Source: an uncultured Alphaproteobacteria bacterium
Lineage (GTDB): Bacteria > Pseudomonadota > Alphaproteobacteria > RF32 > CAG-239
DNA length: 53,675 nucleotides
Reading direction: 5' to 3'
Assembly (NCBI GenBank): GCA_944393715.1
Contig: CALYBB010000050.1
Location: 1-53,675, forward strand
Of this stretch, positions 36,801 through 45,064 are shown in pieces. Positions within the stretch are counted from its first letter, which is position 1. Each line of letters begins with the position of its first letter. Under the pieces are notes generated by a model, which saw nothing but the letters and a program-made list of their open reading frames with translations, had not been told where the DNA came from and searched no databases. The translations under genes were made by a program, and so were the position numbers.

Positions 36801-39800
36801 TAAGGTCATGAAGCAGGTCAGCTGCGATACGTCAGTCTATACCGACACCTGTGAATATCCGTATGAAGCGCCTAAAGACGGTAGTTGGTGCAGATACAAT
36901 ACCTCCGGTTCTATGGAAAGCGGCTCCCAATATTATCAGGCCGGCGCCTGTCAGGTCAAAAAAGTCCTTGGTGCCTGTGGTCAAAACATCATCGAAGGAG
37001 AAACAACACGGACGGATTATGCCATCTTTGTTGCTCCATCCGAGAGTGAATGTTCTGCTTTATATGGCCCCGGCGTTTCAGCTCAGCTGTGTGAGTATGG
37101 GGCAGATCAGGGCTACAAGCGTGCCTACAACTGCTACTACGATCCTGATGAATTTAAATACACAACGGCCAACTGTGCTGTTCGGCATAATTTAGGCGGC
37201 GACTATGTCATCGTCAACGGCCAAAAAAGATGGCGTGAATGCAATTGTTCAAGCGCCTACCAGCATCATAAATTTAATTGCGGCGGTTTGCTGTCCGGCA
37301 ACACCTGCCAGCAGGAAATTACTCGGTCGTTGATTGCCTCTGATCCAACGCTTGACGAAAGCATGCTGGGTCAGACACTGCCTTTTTATCCTTATTGCGA
37401 ATGTTCGGCCGATTATACCGAAGTTTGTGATGAAGACGGCAGCGGGCGCTATAAAGGGGTCGGGCAAGCCTGCAACGGTAAGTACAAGTCCTGCGAATGC
37501 GTTCCCGACGAATTACCGTTAAATTGGGCGGATAATTATTATGGCTGCCCTGGAGGCCGAAAACCAACCGGTGTTTGGAAAGACAATGGGTGTGGGCGTA
37601 AATATTACCAGTGTTCGGTTATTGAATGCAGCTGGGAATACACTGAAATGTGCAATGCGCCTCAGATTCCTGTCGGGCAGCCGTGTCAGGATAATCAGGG
37701 AAATATCGGCGGTTACAAAGCTTGCGCTTGTCCGTCGGAATATAAGCTTTGCCCCGAAGGACAGGTCGGACAGGGCGAGCCATGCAATCTGAAAGGTGTC
37801 TCTTATTATAAAAGCTGCAAAGAAGAAGAAACCTGCAGTTCCACGGTGAACAATACTTGTTCTGGCCCATTGCAGATAGGTATTAATCCCTGTGTTCGCG
37901 ACGATATAACTTATTATGAGCGCTGTGTTTGTGCCAACGGCTATTCGGAAGTTTGCGGCGACGGAGAGGTCGGGGTCGGAAATTATTGCGAGCTTGACGG
38001 TGTCAAATACTACAAAGAATGTGCCAAACCGGAGAAAAATCTGTGCACCCCAGGTCATGTAACGGCTTGTGGAACCAACCAAGAAAGCTATTCGCCGTGT
38101 ACCGAAATTAGCGAGGACGGTCGGCCAGTCGTCAAATATTTGTGCCGTTGTCCGGGAAATTGGAAGTCGTGCGATTCCGGCAGTGGAGAAAAGTGTGTTC
38201 AGAAGAATTCGGATGGTTCAGAAACAACATATTGGAGCGAATGTAACGCACAGGCAGATACTTGTTCCGAATATCAGGAGCAAACTTATCAGGTGTGTAC
38301 TTCTGCCCAAATCGGCGACGGAGGCAGCTGCGCCTCAACAATTGAAAACAGTGACGGGTCATCGGAAACGGTAATTAAATATGCAAGCTGTCAGGATACC
38401 ACCAACTGCCTGACAAACGGTTTCAAATATTCTTGTTCGGGTTATGATCCCGCCACACTTGGCGAATTTTGTGTTGATGCCAATGGCAACCGGCTGTATA
38501 AGGAATGTCCGTGTCCATCCGGTTATACGACTTGTAACGGCATAAATACCTCAAAAGGAAAGCGCTGCACGCCGCTTTTAGCAGATGGCAGTTTTGGCCC
38601 GACGGTTTATGCTTCCTGTGAGTGTGATCAATCAAAATATAAATACACTTGTCAAGCAGAAGAAAGCGGCAATGTCGGCATCATACCGCCAGATACACAA
38701 GATTATTGCGAAATTACCGAAAAAGTAACCCAAACCAGTACCGATCCCGAAACCGGCGCAACAGTCAGCTCTACTGAAGAAAAGAAGGTGCGGTATTATG
38801 CATCATGCAAATGCGACAGCGATTACCAATACACTTGCCAAAACAGCAGCAAGGGAGAAAGAGTGCCTGACGATTATAAAAATGACTATTGCGAAATTAA
38901 TTCAACAAAATTTTATAAAGGATGCGATTGCTCCGCTGAGTATAACATAACGGCGGAAGAATGTGCTTTGAATAGTGGGCAAAAAGCCAATTCCGAAGGC
39001 GGATCATGCACAATCAGAGGACTGGTTCCGGAAATCTCTGCCGAAGGGGAAAAAACGTATAAAGCCAAGGAGACTTTATACCAAGGGTGTATTTGCAAAC
39101 CAAGTTATTCGCTGACTTGTACCGGCAACTTTTATGATCAGAGCGACATAGAGGCCTGCACGCTTAACACAAATAGGCCGCTGTATCCACGCTGCCAATG
39201 CTCTGCCGAAGCCCAGAAAAAATGTATAGCCAGCGGCAAAAATCAAGGTGTTATTCCGGACAAGAACACCGTTTGTACGGAAATGATAGCAGACAATTCC
39301 GGCGGCTATACGACCGAAGACAAATACATGGCCTGTACTTGCAAGGATGAATACACGCTGTTTTGTGTCGGTGACGACAAATGGGATCAAAGCAATGAAG
39401 ATTATTGCGATACCGGTGAAGAAGGTGCGGATCGTACATACCGAAAATGCGCCTGCAATAGGCAAATCTACGATAATATGGTCGATATGGGAGGAACGGA
39501 CGCAAAAACTTATTGTGAGAGCCTGGGGATGATCGTCTCCGAAAAAGTCGCGAGTAATGAACAATATTGCACAGAGTATGAAAACTCCCGCGGGACACTT
39601 ATATATCGCTATCGTCCGAACCGAAATTTATGTTGTTCCGGCAGCAATACAGAAGGCTATACTCAACTGGATCCTTCTCCGTACGAAAACCTCACGGAGC
39701 TGATAAAAAGCTATTCGCAGCAAGGGCTTGAGGCAAAAATAAAGAACCTGTGCGGTCATGAATATAATGCGGTCATCATTTTTGATTGCAACGGCTACCC

Positions 39801-39993
39801 GTATTACAAATGCAGCAATACCGATGTCCAGTCCGAAGCCTCTGCCGGAACAAACTGGTATACACAGGAGCAGTGCAGGGCGCAAGGCAGCGCGTGTTCT
39901 GTTTCGGGGATAGCCGAGACAATAAGCAGTTCTTGGACGCAGTCGGCTCAGGTTTATCCAAATTGCAGTTGTTCTGCCGGTGGCGGCAGCTGA
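33838..39993 (+). CDS. Giant secreted cysteine-rich repeat protein (2051 aa)
   Basis: I do not recognise this family. A signal peptide (IIFYAALALIVGSHEGYGA) precedes a chain with well over 100 cysteines, rich in Tyr, Gly, Glu and Asn, with no later membrane helix or sorting signal. Much of it is a degenerate module of about 40-60 residues: C-x-C-P-x-x-Y, a G-x-x-C step, then YY or YW followed by x-x-C-x-C. Clear examples start near residues 1298 (CPSEYKLC) and 1350. The last 850 residues contain about seventeen Y-x-x-C-type ends, such as YYERCVC, YKECPCP, YASCECD and YYASCKCD. Cysteine spacing suggests many disulfides formed in the periplasm or outside the cell. A surface adhesin, sheath or matrix protein is an inference. 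There is no enzyme motif. Confidence 0.85.
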   Translation: MSRIKIIFYAALALIVGSHEGYGAVRPITEAGNGFAVFGTAVPQRQSSEGCGDIAACTTSCSLSDNATGYQCEEAGQCCDNGQVVPAYKCPADFRYDASVDYPKEADFQICTGTNTGGYDGRWATKDPEACSNWTDNGTYLTKLSTNSSCDGNWGEHYVCIYSGQTRDFCVLNRTIGLQKCPDNNNYTTTPQQCSGGYNSALCYVDCGNGMFCEGYTCDLGNIPNCNDLIKEKREQGILYPTSLGDSGSSLRPYACLDQGVEKFIGFGMDKDGNECHGEYPIEDEYTCEEGNGKNANTCKVDGGTDRYRCGCNYEGEPQTYKTLQEHCGNNATCLQTNYGTGTLCTADKDADGNALYKYETFESEIELCSVLEQTSILTDLDGGTCEPVKDDVYEDITYPLLKVQCRILHEDTYETEILDKCQGCLALRDLTEAGGTCSPGTALVCPYQAAGSSPVAAGCQCPADDGWMTIAQWCEANGSDIDNCQSIIAGKGEECQIALFDGSYTDGGYYKEFECGEGYQTLAEFCAANPDISENHNCETDYIGLGAVCKAESPDDEKGWKYRGFGLSCSALPEESVMSDTENCLLEGEEEAYYEACYEKVEGELPVEKYVCKCPPSYGTECENDYEIRGGTKCVFDYDAAGSSITKYAQCYLVCGHEYASASSATAYGCPEIFGDYVSSIRGGTSNPEMCAVSDSRELSYICGCPDNFKTIDEWCESNYKDEGLDSASECISSYNGIGTSCSRDIKTDADGKPVEVLTKYAGYARYCPTDRPLYYGEEDCTYARGEYAYGCLDKDNVERVVCQCPLTWYAVDGTVQEGDICTTQGLGDRNFEAEPSGNYCELDGTEGIKYEECTAKCQPLLEEVALPSSYIYLDASTSTPTQNMCAKELGNGAVLGYGNQAYCSQNNTKMYPCYCPADFRECLKEENQEAAKDATSCSINGVTYWSECVPIACETPGPNLAVVDISTDVEAVFGAGAEFRICSSGDKVMKQVSCDTSVYTDTCEYPYEAPKDGSWCRYNTSGSMESGSQYYQAGACQVKKVLGACGQNIIEGETTRTDYAIFVAPSESECSALYGPGVSAQLCEYGADQGYKRAYNCYYDPDEFKYTTANCAVRHNLGGDYVIVNGQKRWRECNCSSAYQHHKFNCGGLLSGNTCQQEITRSLIASDPTLDESMLGQTLPFYPYCECSADYTEVCDEDGSGRYKGVGQACNGKYKSCECVPDELPLNWADNYYGCPGGRKPTGVWKDNGCGRKYYQCSVIECSWEYTEMCNAPQIPVGQPCQDNQGNIGGYKACACPSEYKLCPEGQVGQGEPCNLKGVSYYKSCKEEETCSSTVNNTCSGPLQIGINPCVRDDITYYERCVCANGYSEVCGDGEVGVGNYCELDGVKYYKECAKPEKNLCTPGHVTACGTNQESYSPCTEISEDGRPVVKYLCRCPGNWKSCDSGSGEKCVQKNSDGSETTYWSECNAQADTCSEYQEQTYQVCTSAQIGDGGSCASTIENSDGSSETVIKYASCQDTTNCLTNGFKYSCSGYDPATLGEFCVDANGNRLYKECPCPSGYTTCNGINTSKGKRCTPLLADGSFGPTVYASCECDQSKYKYTCQAEESGNVGIIPPDTQDYCEITEKVTQTSTDPETGATVSSTEEKKVRYYASCKCDSDYQYTCQNSSKGERVPDDYKNDYCEINSTKFYKGCDCSAEYNITAEECALNSGQKANSEGGSCTIRGLVPEISAEGEKTYKAKETLYQGCICKPSYSLTCTGNFYDQSDIEACTLNTNRPLYPRCQCSAEAQKKCIASGKNQGVIPDKNTVCTEMIADNSGGYTTEDKYMACTCKDEYTLFCVGDDKWDQSNEDYCDTGEEGADRTYRKCACNRQIYDNMVDMGGTDAKTYCESLGMIVSEKVASNEQYCTEYENSRGTLIYRYRPNRNLCCSGSNTEGYTQLDPSPYENLTELIKSYSQQGLEAKIKNLCGHEYNAVIIFDCNGYPYYKCSNTDVQSEASAGTNWYTQEQCRAQGSACSVSGIAETISSSWTQSAQVYPNCSCSAGGGS

Positions 39994-40105
39994 TGATTGA
40001 TCCTGTTTCTTGCTTAAAAACTTGTGTCGTACCTTTCAAACAAAGAAATGACAGAGCTTTTCAATAAACTGTTCCACGACGGGCAAGGTATAGAATATAA
40101 GTCTG

Positions 40106-43102
40106 TTACCTGCCGTTATTGTCCTGTTTGCTGTTAGGTTGTTGCCGAACCTGTTGCGGCTGAAGCTGATGGGTAACACGTTTGGACTGGTGTTTCTGGT
40201 CAATGACTCGTCCGAGAATTTGCCCGCGCAAAAGTTGTTTCTGTTCCGGTTTCAAATTATCGGCATGTTCCAAATGAAACAGGTTTTCCGCGCCTTGTTT
40301 GGCGTATTTAGGCAACAGCTTATAAGTGTCGTCTTTGCGCAGCTCTTCAGCCCCTTTGTCTTTATATTTATTGGCCAAATTAATGATTCCTGAAACCTTA
40401 AGGGATGATTTTGAATTTGCGTTAGCCAGTTCTATATTTTCATCTTTTAAGGTTTTCTCAATATAACGGTCGTTTTCAGCTTTCTGAGATTTATCCTGTT
40501 GAGTTTGTTTAGCCTCTTTTGCTTCTTTTCGGGCATCATCTTGCAAAGCCTTAGCAGCCGAAATCTCCAAGAGCGTGATGGTATCACTGTTCTTTTCTCC
40601 AAAAGTATTGACAATTTCTTTCGTGAAATTTAAATAGCCTTCGCCGCTTTTATCAAATTCGCCGGATTGAACTTTCTCAATGACTTTTAGTTTGGCCAAC
40701 TGTTCTGCCTCATCCTTAGAGTCTGTAACGGCACGGATCATCACCTTTTGAATGTTCTTTTCCTCATTTTCTTTATCTTTCGCAGGATTTGGTTTTCCTT
40801 CTTCAGGGCGGCCGTTCGACTGTTCTTTTTCGGATGCCTTATTTTCAATATTGAGCTTTTCGGTATCTTTTAGACGATTCTCATTCTCTTTGCGGTTAGA
40901 GTCCGCATCCTTCCTCTCTTCGCTTTTTTTATCTTCCGCAGCATTGGGAGTGTTTTCATTCTTTGCAGCATTTGGTTTTTCTTCTTCAGTTCGGCCGTTT
41001 GGCTGTTCTTTTTCGGATGCATTATTTTCAGTATTGAGCTTTTCGGCATCTTTCAAACGGTTCTCCACCTCTTCGCGGTTGGCGACAGCGATCTTTTGCT
41101 TGTTCAGTTCGGCCAAAAAGGCTTGTTGAGTCTTTTCAGAAAAACCGTTTTCCAAATTAACTTCTGTAATACCGTCTTTACCCAATTGCTCCACCAAAGC
41201 GCTGATTTCTTCAGCGGTCGGTTCACGCGTTTCGCCGTTTTGGTCTTGAGTAACGAGGTCATAACGAGATTTATCCTCAGCAATGTATAAATCCATCTTG
41301 TCGCCATTTGGGTAAGTTTGGCGTATATCGGGTTGAGCATTATCTTCGTTGTTATAATCAGGCACTTCATTTCCGACATTCGCCTGCACCTCGTTAACCG
41401 GTGTTTGTTCATTAACCGCCTTTTGTTCGTTGGCCGGTGTGTCTTTGAGCTCTTCTTCAGAATTTTCCTTTGTTCCTTCTCTGTTTTTAGGCAGCAATTT
41501 TTCTTTAATGGATTCAATTTCGCCGTCAGAAATACCGCGAGATTTCAACAAATTGTCAATATTCGGAAAACCCAACTCTTTGGCAACCTGTTGCAAGACA
41601 GCCTCATGAGTGATAATTTCTCTGTTATGTATTTGGTTATCCGACATCTGAGGATCATCCGTATCCGGCACCTGAGAAGCATTTTTATCCGGCATCTGAG
41701 TCTCAACCGTTTGCAAAACCCGCAACAGAGGATTTTTAGCGCATTCCTCATTATATCTTTGCTTCAGCAGAGCAACTCTGTTGTCAAGATTGACAGTAAA
41801 ACTGTCAAAATTTTTCGTTGCATTTTCAATATCATCATTGCCCAGAGAGCCAATCATCTCCTTTTTTTGTTCAGCCAAAGAATTTTCACGATTTTGGCAC
41901 GATTGCTGAATCTGCTTCAACATATTTTGATACATTGCACGAGCATCGGCTGTAGGCCGGTCAGAGATATATTCATTTTGTGCTTTATTGATCTTTTCCG
42001 ACAAACCACGACTGTAAGACTGCAGCTTTGTAATATTGGCATGATCCATCAAACGATTGGTCAGCTTTTCGGAAGATCCGAGATAAAGCGTTTGATAATA
42101 AGCAAGTTTAGCATTCGTGCCCAACTTTTTAAAAGCGTTTTTGCTCAGCCATTTATAAGATGCATTTTCACTTTTAAGATCAAGAACCTTATCAAGCCTT
42201 ATGGCTATCCGATCAAAACTTTTTCCTTTATAATCAACAATTTTTTTACGCAGCTTATAGTATCCGGTCTTTCGTCCGAGCCAGCTCCCATTAAGCTCTT
42301 TTTCTCCATAATAGGCCGCCGGATCAATGTCTCTTCTGGCTTTTTCCAATTTGCGCCGACGATTAAATTTCCATTTTGAGGTCTTATCTTTTTCTTCCTT
42401 CAAATTATCAATAAATCCGGCATAAGGATTTTTGCCATCTTCATAACCGGTAAAACGATTTGCAATAGCGGCTTTTTGTGCTTCTCGCAGCATGTAGTCG
42501 GCACTGTCCTTGGATTTTCCTTTTTGATATCTGTCCAACGCATCAGTCAATCCGAAATCATTTATTGTCGTAGGAGCGGCACCGGTAGGAGCCATGGAAT
42601 TTATCCTTCTATCCACGGCAAAATCGTTGAGAATCTTCTTAGCAATAGTTTCTTGAGGTTGAGCCTTTTTTACTTGATCATCCAACAAATTTTTCAGTTT
42701 GCCTAAGCTCTTTTCATCCGGAAAGACCAAGTTTCCTTCAGCCAGTTGCTCTATATAAAAATCAACATGAGCTTGAGACGAAAATTCGCCGTTCCTGAAT
42801 TCATTGCCGACAAACTCACGACGTTCGTTGTTGCTGAACATCTCATCAAGCCTGCTGCTCCCATCGTTCACGACAATTCTGTCTTCTCCGTCAGTGTTCT
42901 GAGGCTTTATGGGCTCACTTGCAGGAGCCTCGGAGGTTGTCATAGACTTAATTTTCTCTTCAAATCTTCTTTTGAGATCCTCGCGGTCAAAGGAAATCTT
43001 TCCTTCATCACTGGATAAATCATTCAAAGCATTATTAAGTCTTTCTACCGTCGCATCAGGGTTGCTTAAAATGCTTTCGTATTCTGAAAGATCCAAAGCC
43101 AT
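40106..43102 (-). CDS. Unknown Lys/Glu-rich coiled-coil protein (998 aa)
   Basis: I do not recognise this family. There is no signal peptide or membrane helix. The first 480 residues are moderately ordered and helical, with a basic stretch near 250-330 (KWKFNRRRKLEKARRD, then YYKLRKKIVDYKG). From about 490 to 800 the chain is low-complexity Glu/Lys/Asn/Pro with a duplicated 35-residue unit. The end is again helical, then Gln-rich (HQLQPQQVRQQPNSKQDN). Only one or two cysteines occur, in sharp contrast to its convergent neighbour. It may be a cytoplasmic scaffold or a secreted effector lacking a Sec signal; neither is shown. The ATG follows GGGGAGTAGGAAAA. Confidence 0.8.
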   Translation of the reverse strand: MALDLSEYESILSNPDATVERLNNALNDLSSDEGKISFDREDLKRRFEEKIKSMTTSEAPASEPIKPQNTDGEDRIVVNDGSSRLDEMFSNNERREFVGNEFRNGEFSSQAHVDFYIEQLAEGNLVFPDEKSLGKLKNLLDDQVKKAQPQETIAKKILNDFAVDRRINSMAPTGAAPTTINDFGLTDALDRYQKGKSKDSADYMLREAQKAAIANRFTGYEDGKNPYAGFIDNLKEEKDKTSKWKFNRRRKLEKARRDIDPAAYYGEKELNGSWLGRKTGYYKLRKKIVDYKGKSFDRIAIRLDKVLDLKSENASYKWLSKNAFKKLGTNAKLAYYQTLYLGSSEKLTNRLMDHANITKLQSYSRGLSEKINKAQNEYISDRPTADARAMYQNMLKQIQQSCQNRENSLAEQKKEMIGSLGNDDIENATKNFDSFTVNLDNRVALLKQRYNEECAKNPLLRVLQTVETQMPDKNASQVPDTDDPQMSDNQIHNREIITHEAVLQQVAKELGFPNIDNLLKSRGISDGEIESIKEKLLPKNREGTKENSEEELKDTPANEQKAVNEQTPVNEVQANVGNEVPDYNNEDNAQPDIRQTYPNGDKMDLYIAEDKSRYDLVTQDQNGETREPTAEEISALVEQLGKDGITEVNLENGFSEKTQQAFLAELNKQKIAVANREEVENRLKDAEKLNTENNASEKEQPNGRTEEEKPNAAKNENTPNAAEDKKSEERKDADSNRKENENRLKDTEKLNIENKASEKEQSNGRPEEGKPNPAKDKENEEKNIQKVMIRAVTDSKDEAEQLAKLKVIEKVQSGEFDKSGEGYLNFTKEIVNTFGEKNSDTITLLEISAAKALQDDARKEAKEAKQTQQDKSQKAENDRYIEKTLKDENIELANANSKSSLKVSGIINLANKYKDKGAEELRKDDTYKLLPKYAKQGAENLFHLEHADNLKPEQKQLLRGQILGRVIDQKHQSKRVTHQLQPQQVRQQPNSKQDNNGR
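40782..40886 (-). repeat. Direct repeat unit 2 in the 998-aa gene
   Basis: It encodes a 35-residue unit beginning ENRLKDTEKLNIEN and ending KPNPAK (about residues 740-774). It is identical to unit 1 at 28 of 35 residues and about 183 bases downstream of it in gene order. Confidence 0.85.
40965..41069 (-). repeat. Direct repeat unit 1 in the 998-aa gene
   Basis: It encodes ENRLKDAEKLNTEN through KPNAAK (about residues 679-713). The two units indicate a recent internal duplication of about 61 codons, including the linker between them. Confidence 0.85.
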
Positions 43103-43300
43103 TTTTCCTACTCCCCAAGATAAAACTATAACATCATAATACCAAAAAAATGATTAAATGTCAGTTAATGTTTTGTTAAATTTTGTCAAAACAACGTCGC
43201 AGCATAAAAACATGTGCATAAATCCAGAGGATGCTTGTACTTTTTGACGCTATAATTTAGGCTTATAGCCAGAATTGAGTAAAATATTTAAGGCTCTTGA

Positions 43301-44182
43301 ATGAGAAAATTCGTTTACATAGCAGTTATAGCGCTGGGATGTATATTCCAGACGGATTCTTTTGCTGTGCAGTATGGCGATTTATATGGCGTTGAATGGT
43401 GCCCGTGCAATCCGGATGATCAATATGACCAAAACGGTTCTGTCGTTTTGGGCAAGACGGTAATGTGTCCTTGTGATTCAATGTACGAAGGTTACGATCG
43501 GACTATGGAAAAAGACCTCCGCAAAGTGCAGCATAAAGTTAAGCAAAAGGTAGAGCAGGCCAAAAATTTTAAATATTATGTCGGTTTTGATTACAACAAA
43601 TCGCAGATGGAAACATCGGCGGAAAAAATAGGTTTCAACAATCTGGTGTTTTCCCCGACCAACGGCTTTGAAGTCCCTTCGGATACTATTTTTGATGATC
43701 AAGATAATATTGGTATCGTAATCGGAACCCGTCCGCACAACAATTTTGGTATTGAGCTGTTCTACAACCGCACGTACAATGACAATACCGTTACCCAAAT
43801 TGACAACACCTCTCTCAACAATACCGACTACCATATGGTAAATACCTATATCACCAAATATCAGGCCTTTGGTCTGGATCTTTTGGGTTATCTTCCGGTA
43901 ACGGAATACTTTGATTTTATTGCTTTTGTCGGCTTGGGACAATATAACTTTGATACCGAAGCGCGTTTCGAAACGCATTATCTGGAAAGCGGCAACGCCG
44001 CACTTGACCAAGCGGAGTTTGATCTAAGCGAAGACAAAATTGCTTGGCGCGTCGGTTTAGGCTTTCAGTTCAATATTGCTCGAGGACTGGTTTTGCGCAG
44101 CATGTATCGTTATATCAGCTTAAATACCGATGCGATAGACTATCTGCAAGAGTTTTCGGTCGGGTTGAGGTTCTTGTTTTAG
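43301..44182 (+). CDS. Outer-membrane beta-barrel with CPC...CPC extension
   Basis: A 293-residue outer-membrane protein. The signal peptide ends at about SFA (residue 22). Four cysteines follow as two CPC motifs (Cys34, 36, 56, 58), then a helical basic linker (65-90) and a barrel of alternating hydrophobic strands ending in aromatic Phe (VGLRFLF). The blocks FGLDLLGYLP and YFDFIAFVGLGQY recur in the next gene, so the two are paralogues of the general small-barrel (OMP_b-brl-like) type. The CPC pairs look like the cysteine modules of the giant protein 3 kb upstream. Function is unknown. Confidence 0.85.
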   Translation: MRKFVYIAVIALGCIFQTDSFAVQYGDLYGVEWCPCNPDDQYDQNGSVVLGKTVMCPCDSMYEGYDRTMEKDLRKVQHKVKQKVEQAKNFKYYVGFDYNKSQMETSAEKIGFNNLVFSPTNGFEVPSDTIFDDQDNIGIVIGTRPHNNFGIELFYNRTYNDNTVTQIDNTSLNNTDYHMVNTYITKYQAFGLDLLGYLPVTEYFDFIAFVGLGQYNFDTEARFETHYLESGNAALDQAEFDLSEDKIAWRVGLGFQFNIARGLVLRSMYRYISLNTDAIDYLQEFSVGLRFLF

Positions 44183-44200
44183 GAGCGCGGAAAAGGAATT

Positions 44201-45064
44201 TTGCAAATGAAAAAAACATTTGTTTCAACAGTGGTTTTCAGCAGCCTTTTTCCGGCGATAGCCTTGGCTCAGACCTATTACAACGGTGGCTATTCCAATG
44301 TAGGAGCCTACGGTATTTCCGGCTATGCCAAACCACAGCCTTCTTATACTCCGGCGCAGGCAGTTTCGGGAAACGGCAATGCATCGTTGATGCAAAACTA
44401 TTTTCCGGGAAGCAGTTATTATGCGCCTCAGAAGCCTGAAGCCAGAAAACAGCGCGAAATAGGCTCAATATCTGTCGGTGCGGATTATGTTTTAGGATAT
44501 GCTTCCTACGAAACGGTTGATTATACGATTGAATCGGCGCTTAACGGCGGCAACGACTATACATCAGACACCAGAAATTTTGACCGTAGTTTTAATTCTA
44601 TTTCGCTGAATATCGGTTGGCGGCCGCTCAGATATGTGGGCATTGAGGCTTTTTATTCAACATCTCTGGATGAAGATAAAGTTACTCATACCGAGAGCTA
44701 CAGCCAGTATCCTGAATTTGCTCGTGGTGAATATACAGTCTCATATAAGGTCTATGGTCTTGATTTGTTGGGCTATGTTCCCATAAATGACGATATTGAG
44801 TTTATAGCCTCAATCGGTGTCGGCAAATACGATGCCACGGCAAAGGTCAAGATCATGGCTTATGAGGGTATTTCAACCAACGAACTGCGTTCAACCAGCA
44901 AAGAATTTGAAGACTCTTCGGTCGCCTACCGTATCGGCGGTGGCTTCCAAATATGGTTGAGCAAGCATTTGACCCTGCGCGTCATGGGGCGTTGGAGCAG
45001 CATCGGCGGCGATTTTATGAGCTATATAACGGAAATCAATGCCGGTGTCAGGTACCATTTCTAA
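44201..45064 (+). CDS. Outer-membrane beta-barrel paralogue
   Basis: A 287-residue protein with a signal peptide ending at ALA (residue 23), then a Tyr/Gly/Ser/Pro-rich segment (about 24-70) in place of the cysteine part of its neighbour. The barrel shares YGLDLLGYVP and the IEFIASIGVGKY block with the preceding gene and ends in VRYHF, a typical barrel C-terminus. It lies 18 bases after that gene with a ribosome binding site, so the two are co-transcribed. It is convergent with the methyltransferase gene, overlapping by 4 bases. Confidence 0.88.
   Translation: MQMKKTFVSTVVFSSLFPAIALAQTYYNGGYSNVGAYGISGYAKPQPSYTPAQAVSGNGNASLMQNYFPGSSYYAPQKPEARKQREIGSISVGADYVLGYASYETVDYTIESALNGGNDYTSDTRNFDRSFNSISLNIGWRPLRYVGIEAFYSTSLDEDKVTHTESYSQYPEFARGEYTVSYKVYGLDLLGYVPINDDIEFIASIGVGKYDATAKVKIMAYEGISTNELRSTSKEFEDSSVAYRIGGGFQIWLSKHLTLRVMGRWSSIGGDFMSYITEINAGVRYHF

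Noticed and set aside
37519..38082. Minus-strand frame of 187 codons inside the giant gene
   Set aside because: It mirrors the cysteine-rich reading frame, has no start signal, and many similar antisense frames occur along the gene.
33838..39993. Giant gene repeats as a CRISPR or tandem DNA repeat
   Set aside because: The repetition is at protein level only; no nucleotide repeat of constant length and spacing is visible.
40048..40137. Possible 29-codon peptide ending CRYCPVCC
   Set aside because: It is cysteine-rich by chance, overlaps the end of the 998-aa gene and lacks a good ribosome binding site.
41318..42379. Plus-strand frame of 353 codons antisense to the 998-aa gene
   Set aside because: Its Phe/Ile/Leu/Arg-rich product is what the complement of Lys/Glu/Asn codons gives, and it has no ribosome binding site or family motif.
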